Source of the DNA: Alishewanella longhuensis | GTDB taxonomy: Bacteria; Pseudomonadota; Gammaproteobacteria; Enterobacterales; Alteromonadaceae | Direction: 5' to 3' | DNA length: 53,795 nucleotides | Assembly: GCF_014653435.1 (NCBI RefSeq) | Contig: NZ_BNAO01000002.1 | Coordinates: 601,013-654,807 of the forward strand | Shown: positions 31,196 to 39,990 of the stretch, piece by piece | Layout: each line of letters begins with the position of its first letter | How positions within the stretch are numbered: the first letter of the stretch is position 1 | Made by a program: the position numbers and the translations under genes | Notes under the pieces: model-generated | The model's database searches: none | What the model saw: only the letters and a program-made list of their open reading frames with translations | What the model was told of the DNA's origin: nothing

Positions 31196-31227
31196 TCTAC
31201 CCCCTGATTGTGACACTTTTATGAAAT
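31194..31227 (-). promoter_or_regulatory. Pho-box-like site between pstA1 and pstB1
   Basis: On the minus strand ATTTCAT, AAAA, GTGTCAC (31210-31227) match 10 of 14 half-site positions of the PhoB consensus. TAGAAT (31194-31199), a 5/6 match to -10, lies exactly 10 bp downstream. The -10 overlaps the pstB start codon at 31195. The match is moderate, and an internal promoter is inference. Confidence 0.4.
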
Positions 31228-32582
31228 TAAGATGTGGTATCGCGGGTTTGCACCCGATAGTACTGACGTAGTCGCATAGCCAGCAGATTCAAACTGCCAA
31301 TAAGCAGCAACAATACTAACGCAATAGCGTAGACCCTGGGCTCGGCGGCATCTGCATTAGAGCTTTGCAAACCAACATCATAAATATGAAAGCCCAGACT
31401 CATAATTTGTTGATCGGCATGCACAAAGGGCCATTCAAGGCTAACAGGTAAACTCGGTGCATATTTAACAACCCCCACAAAAATAAGGGGCGCCACTTCG
31501 CCAGCCGCTCGCGAAATCGCTAATACCACCCCTGTAATAAAGGCTGGGCGGGCAACGGGTAAAATTAGCTTTCTTAGCACTTCGGCTTTCGTTGCGCCCA
31601 AGGCATAACCGCCAAGCCGTAACGCTACCGGAATACGTGCTAAGCCCTCTTCGGTCGCTACGATCACCACGGGTAAGGTCAGTAATGCCAGAGTTAGCGA
31701 TACCCAAATCAGGCCTGGCGTACCAAAAGTAGGCTGAGGTAATTGTTCTGCATAAAACAGCTGATCAATACTGCCCCCTAACACATAAACAAAAAACCCC
31801 AGGCCAAAAACGCCAAATACTACCGAAGGCACCCCCGCCAGATTATGCACACTCAGGCGCACTAAGCGGACGAGACGGCTATCCTTGGCATACTCGTGCA
31901 AGTAAATGCCAGCCATAATGCCGATAGGTGCCACCAGCAACGCCATTAACATAACCGAAACCAGGGTGCCGATAATGGCAGGCAAGATACCACCGGCACT
32001 GTTCGCTTCACGTGGTTCACTGCTTAAGAATTGCCACCACTGCACCAGAAACAGCCGCACTTTACTCAGCCAGTTCAGTGTATTGGGTTGTACCCAGATG
32101 GCGACATCAGCCTTATCCAGGGTTAAATGGCGGCCAGAAGCCAGGCGCAGCTCCAGCTCACTATCGCTTTGTGCCGTAACAACACCAAAAAGATCGCCGA
32201 GCTGTTGATGACGCAATAAACTTAAATCTGGTGGATACTGCCACTCACTCGTCTGCTCCTGCCAATACCAGCGAAACGCGGGCTGCGCGGTGCCGGTATA
32301 GCCTTGCTTTACCAGCAAACGCTGCCCTAAACTTTGCGGGTCATACCCTGCTGCTTGTAATTGTTGTGCACTTAGCTGTTGCCGACTGACAACCTCGCCA
32401 CTAACAACCTGACTTTGCCCCGCCTGCTCATACCGAAACTGCACCAGCTCTGCCGGCCAGAATAAGCTTAATCCCCGACTAAGCATCAATACCGACAACA
32501 ATAACAACAGCAACAAAATAAATGCCGTTGATAACGCTGCAAAACAATACAGTAGTCGCCCTTGTGCTGAATATTGCCCCAT
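31227..32582 (-). CDS. pstA: Phosphate ABC transporter permease PstA (system 1, long form)
   Basis: Inner-membrane permease of 451 residues, about 150 longer than E. coli PstA (296). After the first helix (about 15-38) there is a periplasmic insertion of about 130 residues before the ABC permease core ([20 protein letters not shown]). The core carries the PstA motifs [36 protein letters not shown] and [16 protein letters not shown]. The ATG at 32582 overlaps the pstC stop (TGATG), giving translational coupling. Long PstA forms are known in Vibrio and Shewanella relatives; the insertion's role is not established. Confidence 0.93.
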   Translation of the reverse strand: MGQYSAQGRLLYCFAALSTAFILLLLLLLSVLMLSRGLSLFWPAELVQFRYEQAGQSQVVSGEVVSRQQLSAQQLQAAGYDPQSLGQRLLVKQGYTGTAQPAFRWYWQEQTSEWQYPPDLSLLRHQQLGDLFGVVTAQSDSELELRLASGRHLTLDKADVAIWVQPNTLNWLSKVRLFLVQWWQFLSSEPREANSAGGILPAIIGTLVSVMLMALLVAPIGIMAGIYLHEYAKDSRLVRLVRLSVHNLAGVPSVVFGVFGLGFFVYVLGGSIDQLFYAEQLPQPTFGTPGLIWVSLTLALLTLPVVIVATEEGLARIPVALRLGGYALGATKAEVLRKLILPVARPAFITGVVLAISRAAGEVAPLIFVGVVKYAPSLPVSLEWPFVHADQQIMSLGFHIYDVGLQSSNADAAEPRVYAIALVLLLLIGSLNLLAMRLRQYYRVQTRDTTS

Positions 32583-34465
32583 CAATCCAGCCTCTGTAAG
32601 TTACGTCTGAGCCGCTGGCGTACCAAATCAGCCAGGGTATTGCAGGTAAATGTAAAGATAAACAGCAAGATAGCAACCAAAAACAGTACCCGGTAATGGC
32701 TACTATTTACTGCTGCTTCCGGTAATTCTATTGCCAAGGTAGCGGTGAGACTACGAAGCCCTTCAAATACATTAAAATTTGTAATAGGGTTATTACCCGT
32801 CGCCATTAAAATAATCATGGTTTCACCAATAGCGCGGCTTAAACCCAGCATCATAGCGGCCAGAATACCCGGCGCCGCTACCGGCAACATAATACGCTGT
32901 ACAATTTGCCATTGATTTGCCCCCAAGGCATAAGCCCCTAAGGTTAGCTGTTTCGGGATTTGTGCCAAGGCATCATAACTTAAGCTAAATACGACGGGTA
33001 AAACCGCAAAACCCATGGCTAACCCCACCACTAGGGCATTGCGTTGTTGATAATCAATACCTTGCTTACTTAGCCAAGACTGCAAACTACCATCAAAAAA
33101 GTAGTATTCTGCCAGCGCAGCCAAGCCAAATGCCGCAGCGGCACTCAGTAGCAACAGCAGCAGCATTAGCAATAAGGTGAGTTTACTGCCGGTGGGACGC
33201 TGTAAAAACGCCGGCAGCACGGCCCAGTATTTCGCCAACAAAAAAACGAGCAGCGGCGTAATAGCAACAAACAACAGCAGCGCCAATAAATGCTGCTCTA
33301 AAGCCGGTGCCAACCAGATAGCCGCTAAAAAACCAATAATGACAGTTGGAAATAACGCTATTAATTCAATCAAATTACTTAAACGGCTACGCAGTGGCTC
33401 GGCCAAATAGCAAACACTGTACAGCGCAGCTAAAATTGCCAGAGGCACCGCCACCAGCATGGCATAAAAGGCTGCTTTTAACGTACCCACAGTGAGTGGC
33501 ACCAAGGAGTACTTACCCTGGTAAAACTCAGCGCCACCGCTACTTTGCCACACATATTCGGGCTGTTGCCAACTCTCGTACCAGACTTTTTGCCATAAGG
33601 TGCGCCAGGAGATCTCAGGATGTTTATTCTGCACAGCCAGAAAACTCAAAGCCTGCTCTTGCTTTAGCAACCAGAGCTGATCGTTAGTCGCATTAAATCG
33701 CAGCTCATCGGGTGCCGCCCGTGCCGCGGCCATATCAGGAAATCGTTTTTGCCACAAAGGTTTACTTAGGGTGCTGTAGAATAAACTAAGCCCACCTGCG
33801 GCATCTAAGACAGCAAAGCCACTGCGACCAGGCTCTGCAGCAAGGCTAACAATAGCAGCGTTACGCTGTTGAAAAGGCTTAACCCAACTTAACCTGACTT
33901 GACCATCTTTGTCAGCTAGCAAAAACCACTGTTTTAACTGACCACTGTTATCACCGGTAATCAGGCTTTGCTGGCCCGCTAACCAGGTAATGGCCGTGAG
34001 CGACACCGTTCGATCGGTTAAAGACAAGCGCTGAATACATCCTGCAGTGGGTCTACTTAGCTGCAACAAGCAGGCCTCGCCACTGCGATTGGCCAAAATA
34101 ACATAACGTTTCAAGGCATCCTGTAACTGAAAATCTATGCTAAAACTTAAAGGTAAGGCAAACTGCTGCAACACCTCAGCAGATATCGCAGTATCCATTA
34201 CTGCCCGGGGTGGGATCGCTAAGCTTGTCTCTGGTGTTACTGGTAAAGGCCTAAGCTCTGCGGTCGCGGGCTTGAATAATGGCAGTGCTTCAGACATTAA
34301 ATAGATAAAAATGGCTAATAACGCCACTATCACCGTCACCCCCGCTAAGCTAATCAAGCCGTACCAAAGCGAGTCTAATAAACGCCGTTTAACAGCCCGC
34401 CGCTGGCGTTGCTGGGCATCAGGTAAACGGCTTATCCCTAATGTGGTTGGCTCCTGTTGTTTCAT
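32582..34465 (-). CDS. pstC: Phosphate ABC transporter permease PstC (system 1, with large periplasmic domain)
   Basis: Inner-membrane permease of 627 residues, about twice E. coli PstC (319). After helix 1 (about 36-58) a soluble region of about 240 residues precedes the permease core. It contains WD40/beta-propeller-like runs such as AITWLAGQQSLITGDNSGQL and GFAVLDAAGGLSLFYS. The core shows LIALFPTVIIGFLAAIWLAP, QIPKQLTLGAYALGANQWQI and LGLSRAIGETMIILMATGN. ATG and upstream stop overlap as ATGA with pstS, and TGATG joins it to pstA. The propeller-like region is seen only as repeat pattern; its function is unknown to me. Confidence 0.92.
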   Translation of the reverse strand: MKQQEPTTLGISRLPDAQQRQRRAVKRRLLDSLWYGLISLAGVTVIVALLAIFIYLMSEALPLFKPATAELRPLPVTPETSLAIPPRAVMDTAISAEVLQQFALPLSFSIDFQLQDALKRYVILANRSGEACLLQLSRPTAGCIQRLSLTDRTVSLTAITWLAGQQSLITGDNSGQLKQWFLLADKDGQVRLSWVKPFQQRNAAIVSLAAEPGRSGFAVLDAAGGLSLFYSTLSKPLWQKRFPDMAAARAAPDELRFNATNDQLWLLKQEQALSFLAVQNKHPEISWRTLWQKVWYESWQQPEYVWQSSGGAEFYQGKYSLVPLTVGTLKAAFYAMLVAVPLAILAALYSVCYLAEPLRSRLSNLIELIALFPTVIIGFLAAIWLAPALEQHLLALLLFVAITPLLVFLLAKYWAVLPAFLQRPTGSKLTLLLMLLLLLLSAAAAFGLAALAEYYFFDGSLQSWLSKQGIDYQQRNALVVGLAMGFAVLPVVFSLSYDALAQIPKQLTLGAYALGANQWQIVQRIMLPVAAPGILAAMMLGLSRAIGETMIILMATGNNPITNFNVFEGLRSLTATLAIELPEAAVNSSHYRVLFLVAILLFIFTFTCNTLADLVRQRLRRNLQRLD

Positions 34466-35460
34466 AAACCGAGTTCCTGGCTAATTTGTGACACCAGTTC
34501 TTCCGGAATCGGCACTAAACCATCACTCAACAGTAATTGCTGGCCCTTTGCCGATAAAATAAAACGCATAAACTCACGCTCGGCTGCTGGCAGTAGCTGC
34601 GCTGGGGGTTTATTGACGTAAATATAAAGCAAACGCGCCAAAGGGTAAGCTCCGGAGAGTGCATGCTCGGCTGATGGCAATATCGCTGCAGATTCAGGGT
34701 CTTTGCTTACAGCCAACATTTTAACTCCCGCAATTTGCTGGCCAAAACCTGAATACCCTAAACCATTGACACTTAAACTTACGGCCCTAACAACAGCAGC
34801 AGCACCCGGTAGCTGTTGTACTTTGTTTTGAAAGTCGTCGTTACATAATGCCCTTTGCCGAAAAAACGCATAGGTACCGGAAGCCGGATTACGGCCATAG
34901 ACAGCAAGTGGTCGGAACTGCCAGGCACCAGTAAGCCCTAAGTCGCCCCAAAGTGTTACCGCAGGATGATAAGAACAGCGACGATTTTGTGCATAGACGC
35001 CTTCGAGCTCTGCCATACTGATCTGCTGCAATGGATTGTCCTGGTGTACATAAAGCGCCAGCATATCCAGTGCCACAGGCACTGCGTAGGCATCATAACC
35101 AAAACGGTTACGAAAGCGTCGTTGCTCAGCCATTATCATAGGCCGGCTCATAGGTCCAAAACTGGCGGTACCTTCAATTAAAGCCACTGGCGCTGTCGCC
35201 GAACCACTGCTTTGGATCTGAATATTTAACTGAGGATGTTTTGCAACAAACTCCCGTCGCCATAGCATCATCATATTATGCAAGGTATCAGAACCGTTGC
35301 TGGATAAAGTCCCTGTGAGTTTCGACAATGCGGGCGACGACAACGCTGGGTATTCCTGCTCGGCAAAATCTGCTGCGGCTTGCTGTCCTGCAGATACATA
35401 GCCTGGCAGCAGCAAAGCACAGGCGAGGAGTCCAAGCACGCTAAAGCGGCTAAATTGCAT
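34462..35460 (-). CDS. pstS: Phosphate-binding protein PstS family (system 1)
   Basis: Periplasmic receptor of 332 residues for the first Pst transporter. A signal peptide (about 1-24, ending VSAGQ) is followed by the phosphate-site loops GTLSSNGSDTLHN and IQSSGSATAPVALIEGTASF, and later NPASGTYAFFRQ. I use the ATG at 35460 (GGATAG upstream); in-frame ATG and TTG codons 21-24 nt earlier lack a ribosome-binding site. It overlaps pstC by 4 nt. A Pho box lies about 50 nt upstream. It is distant from the pstS at 47225, with a different loop pattern. Confidence 0.9.
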   Translation of the reverse strand: MQFSRFSVLGLLACALLLPGYVSAGQQAAADFAEQEYPALSSPALSKLTGTLSSNGSDTLHNMMMLWRREFVAKHPQLNIQIQSSGSATAPVALIEGTASFGPMSRPMIMAEQRRFRNRFGYDAYAVPVALDMLALYVHQDNPLQQISMAELEGVYAQNRRCSYHPAVTLWGDLGLTGAWQFRPLAVYGRNPASGTYAFFRQRALCNDDFQNKVQQLPGAAAVVRAVSLSVNGLGYSGFGQQIAGVKMLAVSKDPESAAILPSAEHALSGAYPLARLLYIYVNKPPAQLLPAAEREFMRFILSAKGQQLLLSDGLVPIPEELVSQISQELGL

Positions 35461-35510
35461 GGTTTTACTATCCAAAAGCATCAATTACATAAAAACAGAA
35501 GCCTAATAGT

Positions 35511-35528
35511 AACGCAGCCATATGACAG
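35511..35528 (-). promoter_or_regulatory. Pho box of the pstS1-phoU operon
   Basis: On the minus strand CTGTCAT, ATGG, CTGCGTT: first half-site perfect, second 4 of 7. It lies in the pstS1/gcvR divergent gap. A good -10 at the expected 10-bp distance is not obvious (CTATTA is closer). Confidence 0.55.
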
Positions 35529-35672
35529 CGCCTAGCTTGTGTTGATCTTTGTTAGCCTTTTTTGTAATAAAACTCATCTGCTACTTTAAAAAGATTGAGT
35601 TGCGGCTACACTCTAAAGCATAGATTGGGTACATTACATCAATAGTTAGTGAGTTTAATAAGGAAAGCCAGA

Positions 35673-36170
35673 ATGAAGCAGTTGGTACTTACCATTATTG
35701 GTAAAGATAAAGCAGGTTTGGTAGAACAATTAGCTAAAGTCATTAATGAGCACCAAGGTAACTGGATGGCGAGTAATCTGAGCCATTTAGCGGGTTATTT
35801 TGCCGGTATTGTGCAAATCGAAGTGGCAGAGCCGGATTTAGCGCAGTTAACTACAGCTTTGCAACAGTTAACTGACTTAGATGTGAAAGTGCAACACGGT
35901 CAGCAAACTGAATTGGATAAATCGCAACAACTGCGCTTTGTTATCACCGGCAATGATCGCCCGGGTATAGTACGTGAACTTTCCAGCGTGCTTAGTCACA
36001 AAGGCGCCAATATTGTGGCCTTTGAAAGCAATAAGCAAAGCGCTCCAAACTGGGGTGTTCCTTTATTTCATGCCGAAGCAACTGTTCAACTTCCCGCAGG
36101 TTTACACCGTGACGATGTAACGCTGGCACTGGAGGCCATCGCCACCGATATCGTTGTCGACTTAGAATAG
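35673..36170 (+). CDS. gcvR: Tandem ACT-domain regulator, GcvR-like
   Basis: Cytosolic protein of 165 residues made of two ACT domains: QLVLTIIGKDKAGLVEQLAK at the N-terminus and LRFVITGNDRPGIVRELSSV from about residue 89. This matches the GcvR family, which in E. coli binds glycine and controls GcvA and the glycine cleavage genes. It is shorter than E. coli GcvR (190). No gcvA or gcv genes are nearby, so the target is uncertain. I use the ATG at 35673 with AAGGA upstream. It sits between pst1 and ppk1 and may be unrelated to phosphate. Confidence 0.75.
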   Translation: MKQLVLTIIGKDKAGLVEQLAKVINEHQGNWMASNLSHLAGYFAGIVQIEVAEPDLAQLTTALQQLTDLDVKVQHGQQTELDKSQQLRFVITGNDRPGIVRELSSVLSHKGANIVAFESNKQSAPNWGVPLFHAEATVQLPAGLHRDDVTLALEAIATDIVVDLE

Positions 36171-36197
36171 TCTTAGATTTTGGCGATGGCCGCAGAG

Positions 36198-36231
36198 CTG
36201 TCATCGCCATGTCATAAAACTGACATAGAGT
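36198..36231 (+). promoter_or_regulatory. Triple Pho box and -10 of ppk1-ppx
   Basis: Three half-sites in 11-bp register: CTGTCAT (36198-36204, 7/7), ATGTCAT (36209-36215, 6/7) and CTGACAT (36220-36226, 6/7). TAGAGT (36226-36231) lies 10 bp after the second half-site as a possible -10. This is the best PhoB-box match in the window, 32 nt before the ppk1 start. Confidence 0.8.
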
Positions 36232-36262
36232 GCTTTGCAGGCAGTTAGCAGGAGCAAAAACC

Positions 36263-38395
36263 ATGGAACAGCAAATCACCCCAATTACTCAAGCAGATTA
36301 CCCCTTATTTCCACGTGAACTTAGCTGGTTAGCTTTTAACGGCCGGGTACTGCAAGAAGCAGCAGACACCCGTAACCCGCCAATAGAGCGGTTACGTTTT
36401 TTGGGGATTTACTCCAACAATTTAGATGAGTTTTTCCGGGTACGGGTGGCTGATGTTAAAAGACGGATCTTACTGAAAAAGTATCAAACCTGGGAACATG
36501 AAGACGCTGAATTACTGCTGATTGAGATCCAGAACCAAGTACTACAATTAGGGAAACAATTTAACAAGATTTATCTAGATATCCAGTTAGAACTACGCAA
36601 GCACAACATCGAACTGATCGACGACAGTAAGATCACTGAATTACAATCAAGTTGGGTACGCAGCTTCTTTAACAGCGAGGTGAAAAAACATATTTCACCC
36701 ATTATTCTCTCTAGCACCGATGCCTCGCTTGGTAAAATCCTGGAAGATAATACCACTTACCTCATGGTAGAGATGACAGGGTCACACAAACCCGAATATG
36801 CCATAGTGCAGGTACCTACAGATGAGGTATCACGCTTTATTGAACTGCCACTGCATTTAAATACCCGCAAGAAAAATGGCCATTATCGGCGGCAAATTAT
36901 CTTGTTGGATGACATCATTACCCATTGTATCAGCGATTTATTTCAGGGTTTTTTTGAGTTTGACAGCATCTGTGCTTTTTCGTTAAAGCTGACACGCGAC
37001 GCCGAATACAATATCAGCGATACCCTAGATCAAAGCTTAATTGATAAAATGTCAAAAGGCATCCGGCAGCGATTGAAGTCAGAGCCAACTCGCTTGGTCT
37101 ATGATGCGGCTATGCCTGAGCAGATGCTAAAAGTACTTACCAAGCAATTAGGTACCAGCTCGGTTGATGCGTTAATTGCCGGCAGTCGCTACCGTAATTT
37201 TAAAGACTTTATCGGCTTTCCAAACTTAGGCCATCAAAGTATGGAATTTGCCCCCCTGCCGCCTTTACCTAGTGCTGACTTTGAGCAGCACCCAACAACC
37301 TTTGATGCCATTCGCAATAGCGATATTTTGTTGTATTACCCCTATCATAGCTTTGGCTATTTTACCGAATGGGTGCGCCAAGCCTCGTTTGACCCTAAAG
37401 TCACCCATATCAAAATTACTATGTATCGGGTAGCCAAGCATTCACGTGTGATCCACTCTTTGCTTGATGCGGTGCGCAACGGTAAAAAGGTTACAGTGGT
37501 GGTCGAACTGAAAGCCCGCTTTGATGAAGAGAATAATATTAACTGGGCAAGGCGGATGACCGATGCCGGTATTGAGGTCATTTTTGGTCAAACAACCTTA
37601 AAAATTCACTCAAAAATTTGTTTAATTACCCGCCAGGAAAAAGGGAAAGCGGTGCGCTATGGCCATATCGGTACCGGTAACTTTAATGAAAAGACCGCCC
37701 GGATTTATACCGATATGAGCTTATTTACCTGCCATCCGGAAATTACCGCTGAAATTGAGCAGGTCTTTGAGTTTATTCAATATTCTTATCGACCTTTTGT
37801 GTTTAAACATTTGATTGTTTCACCCACCTGGAGCCGACCAAAGCTACAACAGCTAATCCAACGTGAAATTGATTTTGCCGTCAGCGGCCGCAAAGCCGAA
37901 ATCTTCTTAAAAGCCAATAACCTGGTCGATGAAGATATTGTCCAGCTATTGTATAAAGCCAGCCAGGCCGGTGTGAAAATCCGGATGATTATTCGCGGCA
38001 TGTGCTCTTTAGTACCGGGCATTCCGGGAAAAAGTCAGAATATTAAAGTGATCAGTATTTTGGATCGTTTCCTAGAACATGCTCGCGTTTACGTCTTTAG
38101 TAATGGCGGTGATACTGATGTGTATATCTCATCTGCGGACTGGATGACCCGCAATATTGACCAACGCGTTGAAGTAGGTGTGCCGTTATTTGATGCAAAA
38201 ATTAAGCAAACAATTATCAGTACCCTAGATATTCAGTGGCGGGATAATGTTAAAGCCCGTACTATTGATGCTAAGCAAAGTAATTCCTACGTGAAACGCG
38301 GCAATAAACGTAATATTCGCTCACAACAGAGTATCTACGATTTATTTGCGGCACAGGCACAACTCTTATTACAACAGGCTGACCCAGAGCTTTGA
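36263..38395 (+). CDS. ppk1: Polyphosphate kinase 1
   Basis: Makes polyphosphate from ATP, through a phosphohistidine intermediate, at the inner membrane. The 710-residue protein has the N domain (FPRELSWLAFNGRVLQEAAD), the head domain, and two phospholipase-D-like C domains. The catalytic His is in IHSKICLITRQEKGKAVRYG with HIGTGNFNEKTARIYTDMSL, and the second site is VYISSADWMTRNIDQRVEVG. I use the ATG at 36263 with AGGAG 8 nt upstream; the frame is open for 33 nt further from a GTG. A triple Pho box precedes it, so it should be induced by phosphate starvation. The stop overlaps the ppx start. Confidence 0.97.
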   Translation: MEQQITPITQADYPLFPRELSWLAFNGRVLQEAADTRNPPIERLRFLGIYSNNLDEFFRVRVADVKRRILLKKYQTWEHEDAELLLIEIQNQVLQLGKQFNKIYLDIQLELRKHNIELIDDSKITELQSSWVRSFFNSEVKKHISPIILSSTDASLGKILEDNTTYLMVEMTGSHKPEYAIVQVPTDEVSRFIELPLHLNTRKKNGHYRRQIILLDDIITHCISDLFQGFFEFDSICAFSLKLTRDAEYNISDTLDQSLIDKMSKGIRQRLKSEPTRLVYDAAMPEQMLKVLTKQLGTSSVDALIAGSRYRNFKDFIGFPNLGHQSMEFAPLPPLPSADFEQHPTTFDAIRNSDILLYYPYHSFGYFTEWVRQASFDPKVTHIKITMYRVAKHSRVIHSLLDAVRNGKKVTVVVELKARFDEENNINWARRMTDAGIEVIFGQTTLKIHSKICLITRQEKGKAVRYGHIGTGNFNEKTARIYTDMSLFTCHPEITAEIEQVFEFIQYSYRPFVFKHLIVSPTWSRPKLQQLIQREIDFAVSGRKAEIFLKANNLVDEDIVQLLYKASQAGVKIRMIIRGMCSLVPGIPGKSQNIKVISILDRFLEHARVYVFSNGGDTDVYISSADWMTRNIDQRVEVGVPLFDAKIKQTIISTLDIQWRDNVKARTIDAKQSNSYVKRGNKRNIRSQQSIYDLFAAQAQLLLQQADPEL

Positions 38396-39951
38396 CAACA
38401 CAAACTATACAAGAATCAGGCACGGCCCCCTATATTGCCGCCGTTGACCTGGGTTCGAACAGTTTCCATATGGTGATTGCCCGGATTGTAAAGGGCGATA
38501 TACAGCTATTGCACCGCGAAAAGCAAAAGGTGCAATTGGCAGAAGGACTCAATGACGAACTGGTATTAAGTGAGGAAGCTATCGAGCGAGGGCTACAGGT
38601 GCTGCGGCAATTTGCCGACACTTTACAACCCTTCGCCCCGCAATCAGTTAGGGTTATTGCCACCTACACCCTGCGCCGGGCCAGAAACTCAGCCACTTTT
38701 CTAAGGCGAGCTAAGACCTTGTTCCCTTTTCCGATAGAAGTAATTTCGGGGCAAGAAGAAGCCCGCTTTATCTATCAGGGTGTGGCACATTTCGAGCATT
38801 TTAACGGCCGTCGTTTAGTAATCGACATTGGCGGTGGGAGCACCGAGTTTGCTATTGGGGAAGCGGCTCAACCACTGCGCTTAAGCAGCCGTAATATGGG
38901 CTGTGTTAGCTATGGTAAAAGCCATTTTAGTCAAGGCAGAATTTCCGCCAGGCGTTTTAGCCGGGCTATTATTCAAGCCGAGCAAGAACTGGAACCCATC
39001 GTCAGCAGCTTTAAAACGGCTGGTTGGCAACAGGTTGTCGGCACCTCTGGTACCATTAAAACCATTCGCGACATAATCACGGGTTTCGGTTGGTCTAACG
39101 GCGCTATTGAGTTAGAGCAGCTGTTAAAGCTGCGCGATTACCTGGTAAAGTTTGACCATTGCCAGCAATTGGATTTACCGGGCCTAACCGAAGACCGTAA
39201 GCTGTTACTGTGTTCTGGTTTAAGCATTTTAATTGCCGCTTTCCAAATGCTGCATATTGACCAGCTCGTTTATATCGATGCCGCACTGCGCGAAGGGGTG
39301 CTGTACGAAATGAGCGATCGTATGCAACATATGGATATCCGCGAGCAAACGATGCAAAGTTTGGTAACACGCTATGATATCGATCAAGCTCAAGCGAGTC
39401 GGGTGCGGGCTACCGCTATGGCGTTATTTGAGCAAGTTAAAATAAGTTGGCAACTGGATGACGAGGACGCCTTGCTCCTGGGTTTTGCCGCGACAGTGTT
39501 TGAAATAGGCTTACATATTAACTCCTCCGGCGTGCAAAAACATTCAGCCTATATTCTGCAACATGCAAACTTACCTGGCTTTAACCAGGAGCAACAGAAT
39601 TTACTGGCCTGTTTGGTACGCTTTCACCGGCGAAAAATCCGCGCCGATGAAATCCCCTATTTCAGCTTATATGATATACCTGTGGTGATTAACTTACTGG
39701 TGCTGCTGCGGATGGCAGTATTGCTAAACCAAAAACGCCGTGACGACTTTTTGCCACCACTCAGTGCTCAAGCCGGTGTGCAACAACTGCAACTGCAATT
39801 ATCACCTGATTGGTTACAGCAACAAACGGTATTAAGTGCCGATTTACAGCAAGAACAAAAACTTTTAAAGAAAATTGCTTTTAAACTGGAGATCCCGGCT
39901 CTGCAAGATTTACTTTGTCAAGCAGACAGCGGCAACACAACAGACGTATAG
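38392..39951 (+). CDS. ppx: Exopolyphosphatase
   Basis: Removes terminal phosphates from polyphosphate, or converts pppGpp as GppA does. The 519-residue protein has the actin-like fold with phosphate loops AAVDLGSNSFHMVIARI and VIDIGGGSTEFAIGE and a C-terminal HD-like helical domain. Its length fits Ppx (513) and its position after ppk1 favours Ppx over GppA. The start is a TTG at 38392 that overlaps the ppk1 stop (TTGA); no nearer ATG exists, so expression likely depends on ppk1 translation. Synthesis and breakdown of polyphosphate are therefore under one Pho promoter. Confidence 0.93.
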   Translation: MTTQTIQESGTAPYIAAVDLGSNSFHMVIARIVKGDIQLLHREKQKVQLAEGLNDELVLSEEAIERGLQVLRQFADTLQPFAPQSVRVIATYTLRRARNSATFLRRAKTLFPFPIEVISGQEEARFIYQGVAHFEHFNGRRLVIDIGGGSTEFAIGEAAQPLRLSSRNMGCVSYGKSHFSQGRISARRFSRAIIQAEQELEPIVSSFKTAGWQQVVGTSGTIKTIRDIITGFGWSNGAIELEQLLKLRDYLVKFDHCQQLDLPGLTEDRKLLLCSGLSILIAAFQMLHIDQLVYIDAALREGVLYEMSDRMQHMDIREQTMQSLVTRYDIDQAQASRVRATAMALFEQVKISWQLDDEDALLLGFAATVFEIGLHINSSGVQKHSAYILQHANLPGFNQEQQNLLACLVRFHRRKIRADEIPYFSLYDIPVVINLLVLLRMAVLLNQKRRDDFLPPLSAQAGVQQLQLQLSPDWLQQQTVLSADLQQEQKLLKKIAFKLEIPALQDLLCQADSGNTTDV

Positions 39952-39963
39952 CATGCTTAGTGC

Positions 39964-39990
39964 GGGCCAATGTTTAGGCCCATTATTTTC
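39964..39990. terminator. Hairpin between ppx and phoR
   Basis: GGGCC (39964-39968) and GGCCC (39977-39981) flank an 8-nt loop, then ATTATTTTC. It lies between the convergent ppx and phoR genes; the stem is short and the T-tract interrupted. Confidence 0.5.
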
